Assembly (NCBI RefSeq): GCF_000412335.2 | Contig: NZ_KE161030.1 | Coordinates: 2,704,526-2,768,525, forward strand | Direction: 5' to 3' | DNA length: 64,000 nucleotides | Origin: Cedecea davisae DSM 4568 | GTDB taxonomy: Bacteria > Pseudomonadota > Gammaproteobacteria > Enterobacterales > Enterobacteriaceae | Shown: positions 8,990 through 17,274 of the stretch, piece after piece | Layout: each line of letters begins with the position of its first letter | Position numbering within the stretch: the first letter of the stretch is position 1 | Made by a program: the position numbers and the translations under genes | Notes under the pieces: generated by a model | What the model was told of the DNA's origin: nothing | Databases searched by the model: none | What the model saw: only the letters and a program-made list of their open reading frames with translations

Positions 8990-10348
8990 ATGGTTACCTC
9001 TGCGTTTTCCCCTCTTCTTACCGCAATGATAAACGCCCTCGGGCTGAGGACGCCTGTGCTTCCCGTTATCGTCGGCGGAGAAGGTGAATTACCTTCCTGC
9101 TTCCCGGTCACCGGGCTGGCGACGGCAAGCATCGCCGCCGCAGGGATAGCCCTGAGAGATTTGTTATCACGCCCCGATGCCCCGATGTATCTCGACCAGA
9201 GGCTAGCCTCATTTTGGTTTTCCTCGAGCCATATGCCGATTAACCGCGCGCCGGCTGCCCTGTGGGACGAATTCGCCGGAGATTACGCAACGCGAGACGG
9301 CTGGATCAGGCTGCATACCAATGCGCCCCACCACCGCATGGCGATGGAACAGATCCTCGGCATCAGCGAGAACAAAACCGCGCTCGCCCGGCAGGTAGCT
9401 GGCTGGAAAAAAGGCGAGCTTGAACAGGCTGTGGTTAACGCCGGTGGCTGCGCCGCCGCGATGCTCAGCCGCGATGAATGGCTTAGCCACCCACACGGTA
9501 AAACCGTGGCCACAGAACCCTTATTCTGGCAGAACCTGCACGACGAAGCGCCACGTATAAAAATGCATCTTCCCGTTGCTCGCCCGCTGGCGGGCATAAA
9601 GGTACTCGATCTGACCCGGATTATTGCCGGGCCGGTGGCCACTCGTTTTCTTGCCGGTCTTGGCGCAACAGTTTTACGCCTCGACCCACCGGGCTGGGAA
9701 GAGCCCACCCTTGCCGAGGAAGTCACTCTCGGTAAAAAATGCGCCCGCCTTGATCTCAAATCCGCAGCGGGACGCGAACAATTTAAAGCCCTGCTTTGTG
9801 AAGCCGACGTGCTGGTGCACGGATACCGCTCGGACGCCCTTGAAGCGCTGGGCTTCGACGAACAAAACCGCCAGGCGATATCTCCGGGCCTGATTGACGT
9901 TTCGCTCAATGCCTGGGGCTGGACCGGCCCCTGGCGTAACAGGCGAGGGTTCGACAGCCTGGTGCAAATGGCCTGCGGAATCGCCGAAGCGGGCCAGCGC
10001 TGGCAAAATGCCCTCAGGCCTCACCCGCTGCCGGTTCAGGCGCTGGATCACGCCACCGGCTATCTGATGGCCGCCGCCGTACTTCGGGGGCTAAAAATAA
10101 GGCAAGAGCAGCACCGGGGCTACAGCGCCCGGCTTTCCCTTGCCCGCACCGCCGCAATGCTGCTCGCCTACGATGTTGGAGAACAGCGGCCGCTTGCCGC
10201 AATAAATAAACGGGACCTACAGCCGCTGATGGAATGGTCGGTCTTCGGCTGCGGAAGCCGCCTTAAATTCCCGCTGATGCTGGCCGGTACACCGCTCGCC
10301 TGGGCTACTCCGCCGGTGGCTTTGGGATCTGGTTCTCCCGGCTGGTAA
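8990..10348 (+). CDS. Class III (CaiB/BaiF family) CoA-transferase
   Basis: Predicted to move CoA between carboxylic acids; the substrate is unknown. From ATG 8990 (preceded by CTGGAG) the protein is 452 residues. The C-terminal half is a recognisable CaiB/BaiF unit: GIKVLDLTRIIAGPVATRFL, then GATVLRLDPP, FDSLVQMACG, and ALDHATGYLMAAAVL with the likely catalytic aspartate at residue 353. The N-terminal 200 residues are a weaker, partial copy of the same fold, suggesting an ancient tandem arrangement. It is divergent from sdiA across about 150 bases and ends in its own terminator. E. coli has no gene here. An in-frame start at 8927 is possible but less likely. Confidence 0.85.
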   Translation: MVTSAFSPLLTAMINALGLRTPVLPVIVGGEGELPSCFPVTGLATASIAAAGIALRDLLSRPDAPMYLDQRLASFWFSSSHMPINRAPAALWDEFAGDYATRDGWIRLHTNAPHHRMAMEQILGISENKTALARQVAGWKKGELEQAVVNAGGCAAAMLSRDEWLSHPHGKTVATEPLFWQNLHDEAPRIKMHLPVARPLAGIKVLDLTRIIAGPVATRFLAGLGATVLRLDPPGWEEPTLAEEVTLGKKCARLDLKSAAGREQFKALLCEADVLVHGYRSDALEALGFDEQNRQAISPGLIDVSLNAWGWTGPWRNRRGFDSLVQMACGIAEAGQRWQNALRPHPLPVQALDHATGYLMAAAVLRGLKIRQEQHRGYSARLSLARTAAMLLAYDVGEQRPLAAINKRDLQPLMEWSVFGCGSRLKFPLMLAGTPLAWATPPVALGSGSPGW

Positions 10349-10354
10349 AGCAAT

Positions 10355-10381
10355 GGCCCGCGCAGGGCCACGGGCCTTTTA
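10355..10381 (+). terminator. Terminator of the CoA-transferase gene
   Basis: GGCCCG pairs with CGGGCC around a ten-base loop and is followed by TTTT. It overlaps the last codon of the convergent yecC gene, so its effect on that strand is unclear. Confidence 0.65.
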
Positions 10382-11131
10382 GCGATTGAGAAACTTATCC
10401 AGAAATTGCCGCGTGCGGGGCTGCTGAGGGTTGGCAAAAAGTTCTTTTGCCGGCCCCTGCTCTACAATCTTCCCCTGATCCATAAATATTGCCCGGTCGG
10501 CAACGTCCCGGGCAAAGCTCATCTCATGGGTGACGATAACCATGGTGCGCTTCTCTTCCGCCAGCTGGCGAATAGTGCTCAGCACCTCTCCCACCAGCTC
10601 AGGGTCAAGCGCCGAGGTTGGTTCATCAAACAGGATAACTTCCGGGCGCATCGCCAGGGCGCGGGCAATGGCGACACGCTGCTGCTGCCCGCCGGATAAA
10701 CGGCGCGGATAGCTGGTTTCTTTCCCGCTCAGGCCGACTTTTACCAGTAGCTCGCAGGCCATAGCAATCGCCTGCTCTTTCGGCTCACCCTTAACGATGA
10801 CCGGACCTTCAATTATGTTTTCCAGCACCGTGCGATGCGGGAAAAGATTGAAGTTCTGGAATACAAAACCCACCTGCTGGCGCAGTTCGCGGATTTTCTC
10901 TTTCTGTTTTGCCAACGGCCGGGCGGCGTCAATAACAATATCACCTACCTGAATCGTGCCGCTTTCCGGCTCCTCAAGCAGGTTGATGCTGCGCAATAGC
11001 GTGGTCTTACCGGAGCCGCTTGGGCCGATGATCGCCACCACTTCACCCGGCTTCACCTCGAGATCTATGCCGTGCAGCACGGTCACACCGTGGAACTTTT
11101 TCACCAGTTTTTTGATATCGATGGCGCTCAT
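10379..11131 (-). CDS. tcyN: L-cystine ABC transporter, ATP-binding subunit (YecC/TcyN)
   Basis: Powers high-affinity cystine import together with YecS and the binding protein FliY. The 250 residues contain Walker A GPSGSGKTT (about residues 36-44), the ABC signature LSGGQQQR, and Walker B VILFDEPTSALDPE, all intact. The ATG overlaps the stop of yecS by four bases. Also known as yecC. Confidence 0.97.
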   Translation of the reverse strand: MSAIDIKKLVKKFHGVTVLHGIDLEVKPGEVVAIIGPSGSGKTTLLRSINLLEEPESGTIQVGDIVIDAARPLAKQKEKIRELRQQVGFVFQNFNLFPHRTVLENIIEGPVIVKGEPKEQAIAMACELLVKVGLSGKETSYPRRLSGGQQQRVAIARALAMRPEVILFDEPTSALDPELVGEVLSTIRQLAEEKRTMVIVTHEMSFARDVADRAIFMDQGKIVEQGPAKELFANPQQPRTRQFLDKFLNR

Positions 11132-11796
11132 TTCGGCTCCCTGTCCTGGCGATTAAGCTGGTTTTCGAAATAATTTTGCAGCGAGGAGAGCACCGTCGCC
11201 ATCACCCAATAAACCAGCGAGGCGGCAAGATACATAGTAAACACTTCCAGGGTGCGGGAGGTAATCAGCTGCGCCTGGCGGAACAGCTCCGGCACCTGAA
11301 TCGTCGCCGCCAGAGAAGTATCTTTTACCAGGCTGATAAAGCTATTCCCGAGAGGCGGCAACGCCACGCGCAAGGACTGAGGTAAAATAGCCCTGCGCAA
11401 CGCCTGCCCGCGCGTCATACCGATACTTGCAGCCGCTTCCCACTGCCCTTTATCAATGGACGAAATAGCCGCGCGCAGCGTTTCTGACGCATAAGCCGCG
11501 GTATTTAACGACAGGCCAATCATCGCCGATGGAATAGGATCCAGCTCGATGCCAAACTGCGGCAACCCGTAATAAATCATAAACAGCTGGGCGATGAGCG
11601 GCGTGCCGCGAAAAATCGACACATAAAAGCGCGACAACAGCGAGAACGGTAAAAACGAAGACAGGCGCATCAGCGCCAGCATAAAACCGAGGATCAGGCC
11701 GAAGAACATCCCGCCGATACTCAGCTCCAGGGTAAAAACTGCCCCTTTGAGCAGATAAGGTGCCGAGTCCAGCACCAGTTGCAGACTTTCTTGCAT
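11128..11796 (-). CDS. tcyL: L-cystine ABC transporter, permease subunit (YecS/TcyL)
   Basis: Inner-membrane permease of the cystine and diaminopimelate importer. The 222-residue length matches E. coli YecS. Several transmembrane helices are visible, with the EAA loop (WEAAASIGMTRGQALRRAIL) that contacts the ATPase and a conserved FRGTPLIAQLF segment. It lies between dcyD and yecC on the same strand and overlaps yecC by four bases. Confidence 0.97.
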   Translation of the reverse strand: MQESLQLVLDSAPYLLKGAVFTLELSIGGMFFGLILGFMLALMRLSSFLPFSLLSRFYVSIFRGTPLIAQLFMIYYGLPQFGIELDPIPSAMIGLSLNTAAYASETLRAAISSIDKGQWEAAASIGMTRGQALRRAILPQSLRVALPPLGNSFISLVKDTSLAATIQVPELFRQAQLITSRTLEVFTMYLAASLVYWVMATVLSSLQNYFENQLNRQDREPK

Positions 11797-11835
11797 TATG
11801 GTTCCTGATTATCAAGTCTTGCCCTGCTCCGCCCT

Positions 11836-12822
11836 CTACAGGTGCGGATGATAGGCAAACAACGCGGGCGCGCCGCCGGTATGAATAAAGACTATCGGGC
11901 CCTGATCCTTAAATCTTTTTTGCGCCACGCCGTCGATAAGCCCGGCCATTGCCTTACCGGTATAAACCGGATCGAGCAGGATCCCTTCCAGCCTGGCAAG
12001 CAGTTTTACTGCCTCCATACCTTCATCGTTCGGCGTGCCGTAACCCGGCGCGAAATAGTCGTCCCACAGGATGATGTCGCTGGTAGCGCTGACCTCAAGA
12101 GACTGGGCAACCGCCTGCTGCAGGGCAATAACCTTTGGTTTCTGCTGCGCGACGGTTCTTGAAACCGTTACGCCAATAAGCTCTACGTCCGGCATCAGTT
12201 GCTCAAGGCCAACCGCGAGGCCCGCATGAGTACCGGCGCTGCCGGAAGCCACGACTACGGAGGACAGATTAACCGCGTCCTCACACTGCTGAGCAATTTC
12301 CAGCGCGCTTTCAACATAACCCAGCGCACCCAAGGCGTTAGAACCGCCAACCGGAATAACATAAGGGCGGAACCCCTGAGCTTCCAGGCGAACGGCAATC
12401 TCTTCAAGCTGCTTGTCCGGGGCGGTTAACGCCTCACACATTTCAACTTCAACATTAAACAAGTCGAGCAGCAGACGGTTACCGTTGGTCAGGTAGTTTG
12501 GCGCGCTGGTGCCGATAGGGTTTTCCAGCAGCGCCACGCAGTTTAAGCCCAGCTTAGCCGCTACCGCCGCAGTCTGGCGCACATGGTTCGACTGAATAGC
12601 ACCCGCGGTGACCAGCGTGTCGGCACCTTCGCGCAGTGCGTCAGCCGCAAGGAACTCAAGCTTACGCAGCTTGTTGCCGCCCATAGCCATCGGCGTAACA
12701 TCATCACGTTTAATATAGATTTCGCGGCCAAGATAATCAGAAAAGCGCGGCAGGTATTCCAGCGGAGTAGGCGCGCCGATAAATTCCAGACGCGGAAAAC
12801 GCGTTAAATGATGCAGTGACAT
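11836..12822 (-). CDS. dcyD: D-cysteine desulfhydrase
   Basis: PLP enzyme that converts D-cysteine to pyruvate, ammonia and hydrogen sulfide in the cytoplasm. The start at 12822 ([20 protein letters not shown]) gives 328 residues, the E. coli length. The frame is open a further 18 codons upstream but without homology. The PLP lysine is in [12 protein letters not shown] (about residue 51) and the ligand region [17 protein letters not shown] follows. It precedes yecS and yecC, so cysteine breakdown and cystine uptake are transcribed together. Confidence 0.96.
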   Translation of the reverse strand: MSLHHLTRFPRLEFIGAPTPLEYLPRFSDYLGREIYIKRDDVTPMAMGGNKLRKLEFLAADALREGADTLVTAGAIQSNHVRQTAAVAAKLGLNCVALLENPIGTSAPNYLTNGNRLLLDLFNVEVEMCEALTAPDKQLEEIAVRLEAQGFRPYVIPVGGSNALGALGYVESALEIAQQCEDAVNLSSVVVASGSAGTHAGLAVGLEQLMPDVELIGVTVSRTVAQQKPKVIALQQAVAQSLEVSATSDIILWDDYFAPGYGTPNDEGMEAVKLLARLEGILLDPVYTGKAMAGLIDGVAQKRFKDQGPIVFIHTGGAPALFAYHPHL

Positions 12823-12894
12823 AGGGCCTCCTGAGCCGATATCGATATCCAGTTTCATTATGCACCAGACAAGCACGTTGCCCCGCCCCGGTAA

Positions 12895-12924
12895 ATAAAA
12901 AAGGTGCTGAAATCAGCACCTTTT
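12895..12924 (-). terminator. Terminator between fliY and dcyD
   Basis: Read leftwards, AAGGTGCTGA pairs with TCAGCACCTT and is followed by TTTTTTATTT. It lies 15 bases after the fliY stop, so part of the fliAZY transcript should end before dcyD. Confidence 0.88.
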
Positions 12925-12939
12925 CACGGTGAGCGAACG

Positions 12940-13740
12940 CTATTTAGTCACGTCAGCGCCAAACCACTTATCGGAAAGCTTCGCCAGAGAGCCGTCTTTC
13001 TGCATCTCAGCGATAGCCGCATCGATGGCCTTCAGCAGATCTTCATTGCCTTTACGCACGGCAACGCCTGATTCCTGACGGGAGAATGCGTCGCCCGCTA
13101 CCGCCAGCGTATCTTTAGTTTTCTTGACAAGATCCAGCGCGGCAAGGCGGTCAACCAGAATAGCGTCAATACGGCCTACGCGCAGATCCTGATATTTGGT
13201 TGGGTCATCATCATAGGTACGAATATCTACGCCCGGCACGTTTTCACGCAGCCACTGCTCGTAGTTAGTTCCGAGGCCCACGCCCACTTTTTTACCTTTC
13301 AGGTCAGCTGCGGTTTTAATGCCGCCTTCATTGCCTTTTTTAACCAGCGCCTGAATACCGGAAACGGTATAAGGCGTGGAGAAGTCGTATTTTTTCTTAC
13401 GCTCTTCGGAGATAGTGACCTGGTTAATGACCACGTCGATACGTTTGGAGTCTAAAGATGCCAGCATGCCGTCCCATTTAGTGGGTTTCAGCGCCGCTTT
13501 AACGCCAAGATGCTGAGCCAGCTGCTCGGCAAATTCGACTTCAAAACCGGTGAGCTTGCCGTCATCGCCCTGGAAGCTGAACGGAGGATAGGTGCCTTCC
13601 AGGCCAACCTGCAGCGTGCCGCGCTCTTTGACTTTATTAAGAAGGTTTTCTGCCGCGAAGGTTTTTACGCTGGCGCCAGCCACCAGCGCCACTGCCAGTA
13701 CGCCCATCAGCGCCTGACGCCCTGCCATTGCTAGTTTCAT
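12940..13740 (-). CDS. tcyJ: Periplasmic L-cystine-binding protein FliY (TcyJ)
   Basis: Solute-binding protein that delivers cystine to YecS-YecC. The 266 residues begin with a signal peptide (MKLAMAGRQALMGVLAVALV, cleavage likely after TFA) followed by a type 3 solute-binding domain: GTYPPFSFQGDDGKLTGFEV, KWDGMLASLDSKRIDVV and GLGTNYEQWL. The old name fliY reflects its place in the fliAZY operon; it is not a flagellar part. Confidence 0.97.
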   Translation of the reverse strand: MKLAMAGRQALMGVLAVALVAGASVKTFAAENLLNKVKERGTLQVGLEGTYPPFSFQGDDGKLTGFEVEFAEQLAQHLGVKAALKPTKWDGMLASLDSKRIDVVINQVTISEERKKKYDFSTPYTVSGIQALVKKGNEGGIKTAADLKGKKVGVGLGTNYEQWLRENVPGVDIRTYDDDPTKYQDLRVGRIDAILVDRLAALDLVKKTKDTLAVAGDAFSRQESGVAVRKGNEDLLKAIDAAIAEMQKDGSLAKLSDKWFGADVTK

Positions 13741-13825
13741 GTTTACCCCGATAATTTACATTTTTTCTAGTGTAGCGGCCCGGCCTGGGATATATCAAAA
13801 CCAGTCCGCTACAACTTATGCAAAT

Positions 13826-14371
13826 TTAGTATATATCGGAAGTTGCGCTAATTTCCTGACGCGGGATCGCATACCCCTGCACCTGAAATTGCCAATACTT
13901 TCGCAATGCAATGCGGTAGTTATTGGTGCTGGTTCTCGGCAACCAGGCATCCAGAGTTTCATCCAGCAGCCCTTGCGGCGAGCCGGGAAGCGGGACTTTA
14001 TTCTCGCTTAAATGGTTGCCAAGGCGACGCAGGCGCACCACATACTCACGTATCGTCCCGTGGCTCATTTCGGTTTGCTCAAAGAGATATTGCTTGAAAC
14101 CGATAATATCGAAGTAATTATTTTGTTCTTTGCAGTGCAAATCGCCACAAAAACGACACAGCGCAACCCATTCCTTCTGCTCGATAAGCCAGGTGGCCTC
14201 GTCAATTAAGGTATCCAGTTGAGCAATGGTGGCTTTATTAATAATGACCCCGCTACGCGTCAGCGTGATACGGTCAAGAAGCTTGCTGCAATGTGCACAA
14301 TGTGTCTGGGTGTGTTTGAAATCTTTGAGATAGCGGCTTAATGGCCGTCTTTTTGACTGCTGCACCGTCAT
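13826..14371 (-). CDS. fliZ: Regulator FliZ
   Basis: DNA-binding regulator that in enteric bacteria antagonises RpoS-dependent promoters (and so curli genes) and supports flagellar gene expression. The 181 residues compare with 183 in E. coli. It is basic, with a core-binding-like alpha-helical region (YLFEQTEMSHGTIREYVVRL) resembling tyrosine recombinase N-domains. A cysteine pair lies in HCAHCSKLL and a second group in ALCRFCGDLHC. It follows fliA by 38 bases in the same operon. Confidence 0.96.
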   Translation of the reverse strand: MTVQQSKRRPLSRYLKDFKHTQTHCAHCSKLLDRITLTRSGVIINKATIAQLDTLIDEATWLIEQKEWVALCRFCGDLHCKEQNNYFDIIGFKQYLFEQTEMSHGTIREYVVRLRRLGNHLSENKVPLPGSPQGLLDETLDAWLPRTSTNNYRIALRKYWQFQVQGYAIPRQEISATSDIY

Positions 14372-14409
14372 GATAATTCCCAGGTCGTCAGATAATTGTG
14401 CGGCACTCC

Positions 14410-15129
14410 TTACAACTTACCCAATTTGGTGCGCAAGCGCTTAATCGCCTGGCTATGCAGCTGGCTTACCCTCGACTCACCAACATCAAGCACCGCGCCA
14501 ATCTCTTTAAGATTCAGCTCTTCCTGGTAATACAGCGTCAGCACCAGTTGTTCGCGTTCCGGTAAAGCTTCAATGGCTTCCATCACGCGCTGGCGCAAAT
14601 TACTGTCCAGTAATTGCTGCAGCGGGTTTGCCTGCTGATGTTCCTCGGTGACCAGTTCGATACTATCGCCGTGCTCTTCACGCCACTCGTCATAAGAGAA
14701 GAGTTGGCTATTGTTTGTGTCGAGCAACATCTGGCGATACTCGTCGAGTGGGATCTCCAGCCGCTCCGCGACTTCCGTCTCGGTAGCGTTGCGCCCCAGC
14801 TCCTGCTCCAGTTGACCAATCGCCTGTGCCACGCCGCGGGCGTTACGCCTGACGCTTCGCGGCACCCAGTCACGGCTGCGCAATTCATCAAGCATCGCCC
14901 CACGGATGCGTTGCACCGCGTAGGTAGTAAATGCCGTTCCCTGCAGGGCATCGTAACGTTCGACTGCATTCAACAACCCGATGCCGCCTGCCTGTAGCAG
15001 ATCGTCAAGCTCTACACTCGCCGGCAGACGTACCTGCAGGCGCAATGCTTCGTGACGCACAAGCGGTACATAACGCTGCCACAGCGAGTGTTTATCCATT
15101 ACACCTTCAGCGGTATACAGTGAATTCAC
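14410..15129 (-). CDS. fliA: RNA polymerase sigma-28 factor FliA
   Basis: Sigma factor for late flagellar and chemotaxis genes; it directs transcription of fliC and fliD here. The 239-residue length is the same as in E. coli. Region 2 (VELDDLLQAGGIGLLNAVER, TYAVQRIRGAMLDELR), region 3, and region 4 helix-turn-helix (LNLKEIGAVLDVGESRVSQL) are intact. The start MNSLYTAEGVMDKHS equals that of E. coli. Its activity is normally held by the anti-sigma factor FlgM, not in this window. Confidence 0.98.
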   Translation of the reverse strand: MNSLYTAEGVMDKHSLWQRYVPLVRHEALRLQVRLPASVELDDLLQAGGIGLLNAVERYDALQGTAFTTYAVQRIRGAMLDELRSRDWVPRSVRRNARGVAQAIGQLEQELGRNATETEVAERLEIPLDEYRQMLLDTNNSQLFSYDEWREEHGDSIELVTEEHQQANPLQQLLDSNLRQRVMEAIEALPEREQLVLTLYYQEELNLKEIGAVLDVGESRVSQLHSQAIKRLRTKLGKL

Positions 15130-15154
15130 GATAAACAGCCCTGCGTTAATTGAG

Positions 15155-15181
15155 TTATCGGCATGATTATCCGTTTCTGGA
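15155..15181 (-). promoter_or_regulatory. Sigma-28 promoter of fliA
   Basis: On the minus strand a perfect -10 GCCGATAA lies 11 bases after TCCAGAAA (consensus TAAAGTTT), 25 bases before the fliA start. The weak -35 matches what is known for E. coli fliA, which also has an FlhDC-dependent promoter. Confidence 0.75.
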
Positions 15182-15521
15182 GGGGTTTTAATCGTCAGAA
15201 TAGTGGGTGAAATGGGGGGTTATTTGGGGGTTATGAAGAAATAAACCTCTCGGATTTTAGCCATAAGCTATGGCAAATCGTGTTCAGGCTTACTTAAAAG
15301 TATCAATTGGTTGTTAATTATTAACGCCACATACTATAGCTATTCCTTGCTAATTAAGCCGGACAATCTATCGTCCAAAAAAGATGGAAAAAAACCTTTT
15401 ATTCCGGGCCTGAGCGCGCGCCCTTTTATCTTAAAGTGGTAAATATACGTGTTGTCTCTACGCGCCAAAAACTGGTTCCCATGCCTCCCGAGCCGGTTCG
15501 ATTACAAGGCAGGTTACCCGC
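15182..15521. other. Intergenic region at the left edge of the flagellin modification island
   Basis: It holds the upstream part of the fliA promoter region and the unknown promoter of the ATP-grasp gene. A G-rich tract (GGGGGGTTATTTGGGGG) lies near 15215-15230. Base composition is more AT-rich than the flanks. No sigma-28 site (GCCGATAA) points toward the ATP-grasp gene, so that pair may not be co-regulated with flagellin. Confidence 0.5.
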
Positions 15522-16478
15522 ATGAAGATTTTAATTACGGCTTTAGGTTCAATGTCCGCCAACGCCGTGATAGATGCGTTGAGACGCGAATCTCATACCG
15601 TCATAGGATGTGATATCTATCCTGCCCACTGGCTTTATTGTTCCCAACGGGTTGACGCTTTCATTCAGGTCCCCCGCGCTACCGATGCCGAAGCCTATAT
15701 TGAAAGCATCAATGCTATTTGTGGCGACCATGACATCGACCTGATTATTCCGCTTACCGATGTTGAAGTTGACGTACTTTCCCTGCACCGCACTCGGCTG
15801 CGCTCGCCTTCGGCTCTAACGCTGATGGACGCGGAGTCTATCGCTATTGCCAGGGACAAATTCGCCTGGAACCAGCGTTTTGCCGGCAACGATATCTTTC
15901 TGCCGCTGCCCTCGATACTGTTGGCCGACTACCGGCCGCAGGCGCTAGGCTTCCCGGTTATCCTCAAGCGCAGGGATGGCCGCAGCAGCGAAGGGCTTCG
16001 CCGTATTGAGACCGAAGTCGAACTGCTCGAACTCAGTGCCAGACTTAACGGCGACGACTGGATCGTGCAGCCATTTCTGGCAGGAGAGGTCCACGTTATC
16101 GATATTGTGCGCCAGCAAGAAACCGGCGCATGGGCAGGTATCGCGCGCAAAGAGCTGCTGCGTACCGCCAACGGGGCCGGGCTAACCGTTGAAATATTGC
16201 CAGACGACGCATTGGTTGCAAAAGCCGCCGCAGTCGCCCGGCTGCTGGATCTGAACGGCTGCATCAATATTGAATTTATGCGCCATGAGACTGGCGATTA
16301 CCTGATGGACATTAACCCTCGCTTCTCGGCGGGAGTCGAGTTCTCGGTGATGGCAGGCTACGACATGATAATTAACCATATTCATTGCTTTACCCGTCAG
16401 CCAATCCAACCCTCTGTTGCGGTACAAAATGCCGTATTTACGCGCCACTACGTCGCTGAAAAATCAATTACAGGATAG
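15522..16478 (+). CDS. ATP-grasp family ligase of the flagellin modification island
   Basis: A 318-residue protein with an N-terminal Rossmann-like preATP-grasp domain (MKILITALGSMSANAVIDAL, residues 1-20), a CarB-like ATP-grasp domain (GFPVILKRRDGRSSEGLRRI near 145-165, WIVQPFLAGEVHVIDI) and the metal-binding end EFMRHETGDYLMDINPRFSA. ATP-grasp enzymes join a carboxylate to an amine or similar nucleophile through an acyl-phosphate. In this context it may attach an acyl or amino acid group to an amino sugar, but that is inference. It is followed after five bases by the methyltransferase gene. CAGG is a weak ribosome binding site. Confidence 0.8.
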   Translation: MKILITALGSMSANAVIDALRRESHTVIGCDIYPAHWLYCSQRVDAFIQVPRATDAEAYIESINAICGDHDIDLIIPLTDVEVDVLSLHRTRLRSPSALTLMDAESIAIARDKFAWNQRFAGNDIFLPLPSILLADYRPQALGFPVILKRRDGRSSEGLRRIETEVELLELSARLNGDDWIVQPFLAGEVHVIDIVRQQETGAWAGIARKELLRTANGAGLTVEILPDDALVAKAAAVARLLDLNGCINIEFMRHETGDYLMDINPRFSAGVEFSVMAGYDMIINHIHCFTRQPIQPSVAVQNAVFTRHYVAEKSITG

Positions 16479-16483
16479 AGAAA

Positions 16484-17200
16484 ATGAGCCAAACCACCGA
16501 GCCAGCTAAGCTGATTACGGCCGAGGACTGGGACCAAAAATGGCAGGGAATTTTCGATCATTATCAGAATGATATTCGGCACGCCTACTATATTGATGCC
16601 GTCAGAAAGAGCCACGAAAAGCGCGTGCTTGAAATTGCCGCCGGCAGTTTTCGCGATATCGTGCAGCTGACAAAACGCGGCGTTGAAGGCCACGGCATCG
16701 ACTTTTCACCCGAATCGGTGAGCCTGGCGAAAAAACTCTATCCTTCTTTGCAGGATCGTTTTTCCGTAATGAACGCCTTCAATCTGCAATACCCGGATAA
16801 GCATTTTGACCTGACCTACCACAACGGGTTCTGGGTACTGTTCTCGGACGAAGATATCCAGAAGATGGCTCAGGAGCAGGCGCGTATTACCCGCGGCAGA
16901 ATGATTATCACCGTGCATAACGCCCACAACCAGTCGTTCGTGAACTACTTCAACTCTAAAAAAGAGAGCGACTCGCTGTTTAATATTCGCTTCTTTACCG
17001 TCGACCAGATGCAGGAGATCCTCGGCAAGGTCGCCAAAAAAGTAACTATCATTCCGGTGGGCAAAGGCAAAAAAACGCATGAAGACTGGCTCATCCGCCA
17101 CGGCCTGCACAACCCGCTGTTGATAAACGGCATGTTTAAATGGTCCGGCGACCGCTATCTCGAGCGCAGCGAACGTTTGATGTGCATTGCCGAACTGTAA
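16484..17200 (+). CDS. Class I SAM-dependent methyltransferase of the flagellin modification island
   Basis: A 238-residue methyltransferase with motif I VLEIAAGSFRDIVQL (about residues 46-60), the acidic residue of motif II in GHGIDFSPESV, and FDLTYHNGFWVLF as the later Rossmann strand. The methyltransf_11-like core suggests a small-molecule or sugar substrate. The ATG lies five bases after the ATP-grasp stop, so the two genes form an operon. It may methylate the glycan or flagellin; the acceptor cannot be told from sequence. A bidirectional terminator follows. Confidence 0.82.
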   Translation: MSQTTEPAKLITAEDWDQKWQGIFDHYQNDIRHAYYIDAVRKSHEKRVLEIAAGSFRDIVQLTKRGVEGHGIDFSPESVSLAKKLYPSLQDRFSVMNAFNLQYPDKHFDLTYHNGFWVLFSDEDIQKMAQEQARITRGRMIITVHNAHNQSFVNYFNSKKESDSLFNIRFFTVDQMQEILGKVAKKVTIIPVGKGKKTHEDWLIRHGLHNPLLINGMFKWSGDRYLERSERLMCIAEL

Positions 17201-17217
17201 ACAACTATTCGCCTCAG

Positions 17218-17256
17218 CAAAAAGGGCTCTGTCTTACGACAAAGCCCTTTTTTGTT
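17218..17256. terminator. Bidirectional terminator between the two island operons
   Basis: AAAAAGGGCT pairs with AGCCCTTTTTT, and inside it TGTC pairs with GACA around TTAC. T runs on both strands serve the convergent methyltransferase and aminotransferase genes. Confidence 0.85.
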
Positions 17257-17274
17257 ATTCACTCCGCCAGCACG

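Noticed and set aside
15215..15230. G-rich tract near fliA considered as a phase-variable homopolymer
   Set aside because: The runs are only five or six G, are outside any coding frame, and do not lie between promoter elements.
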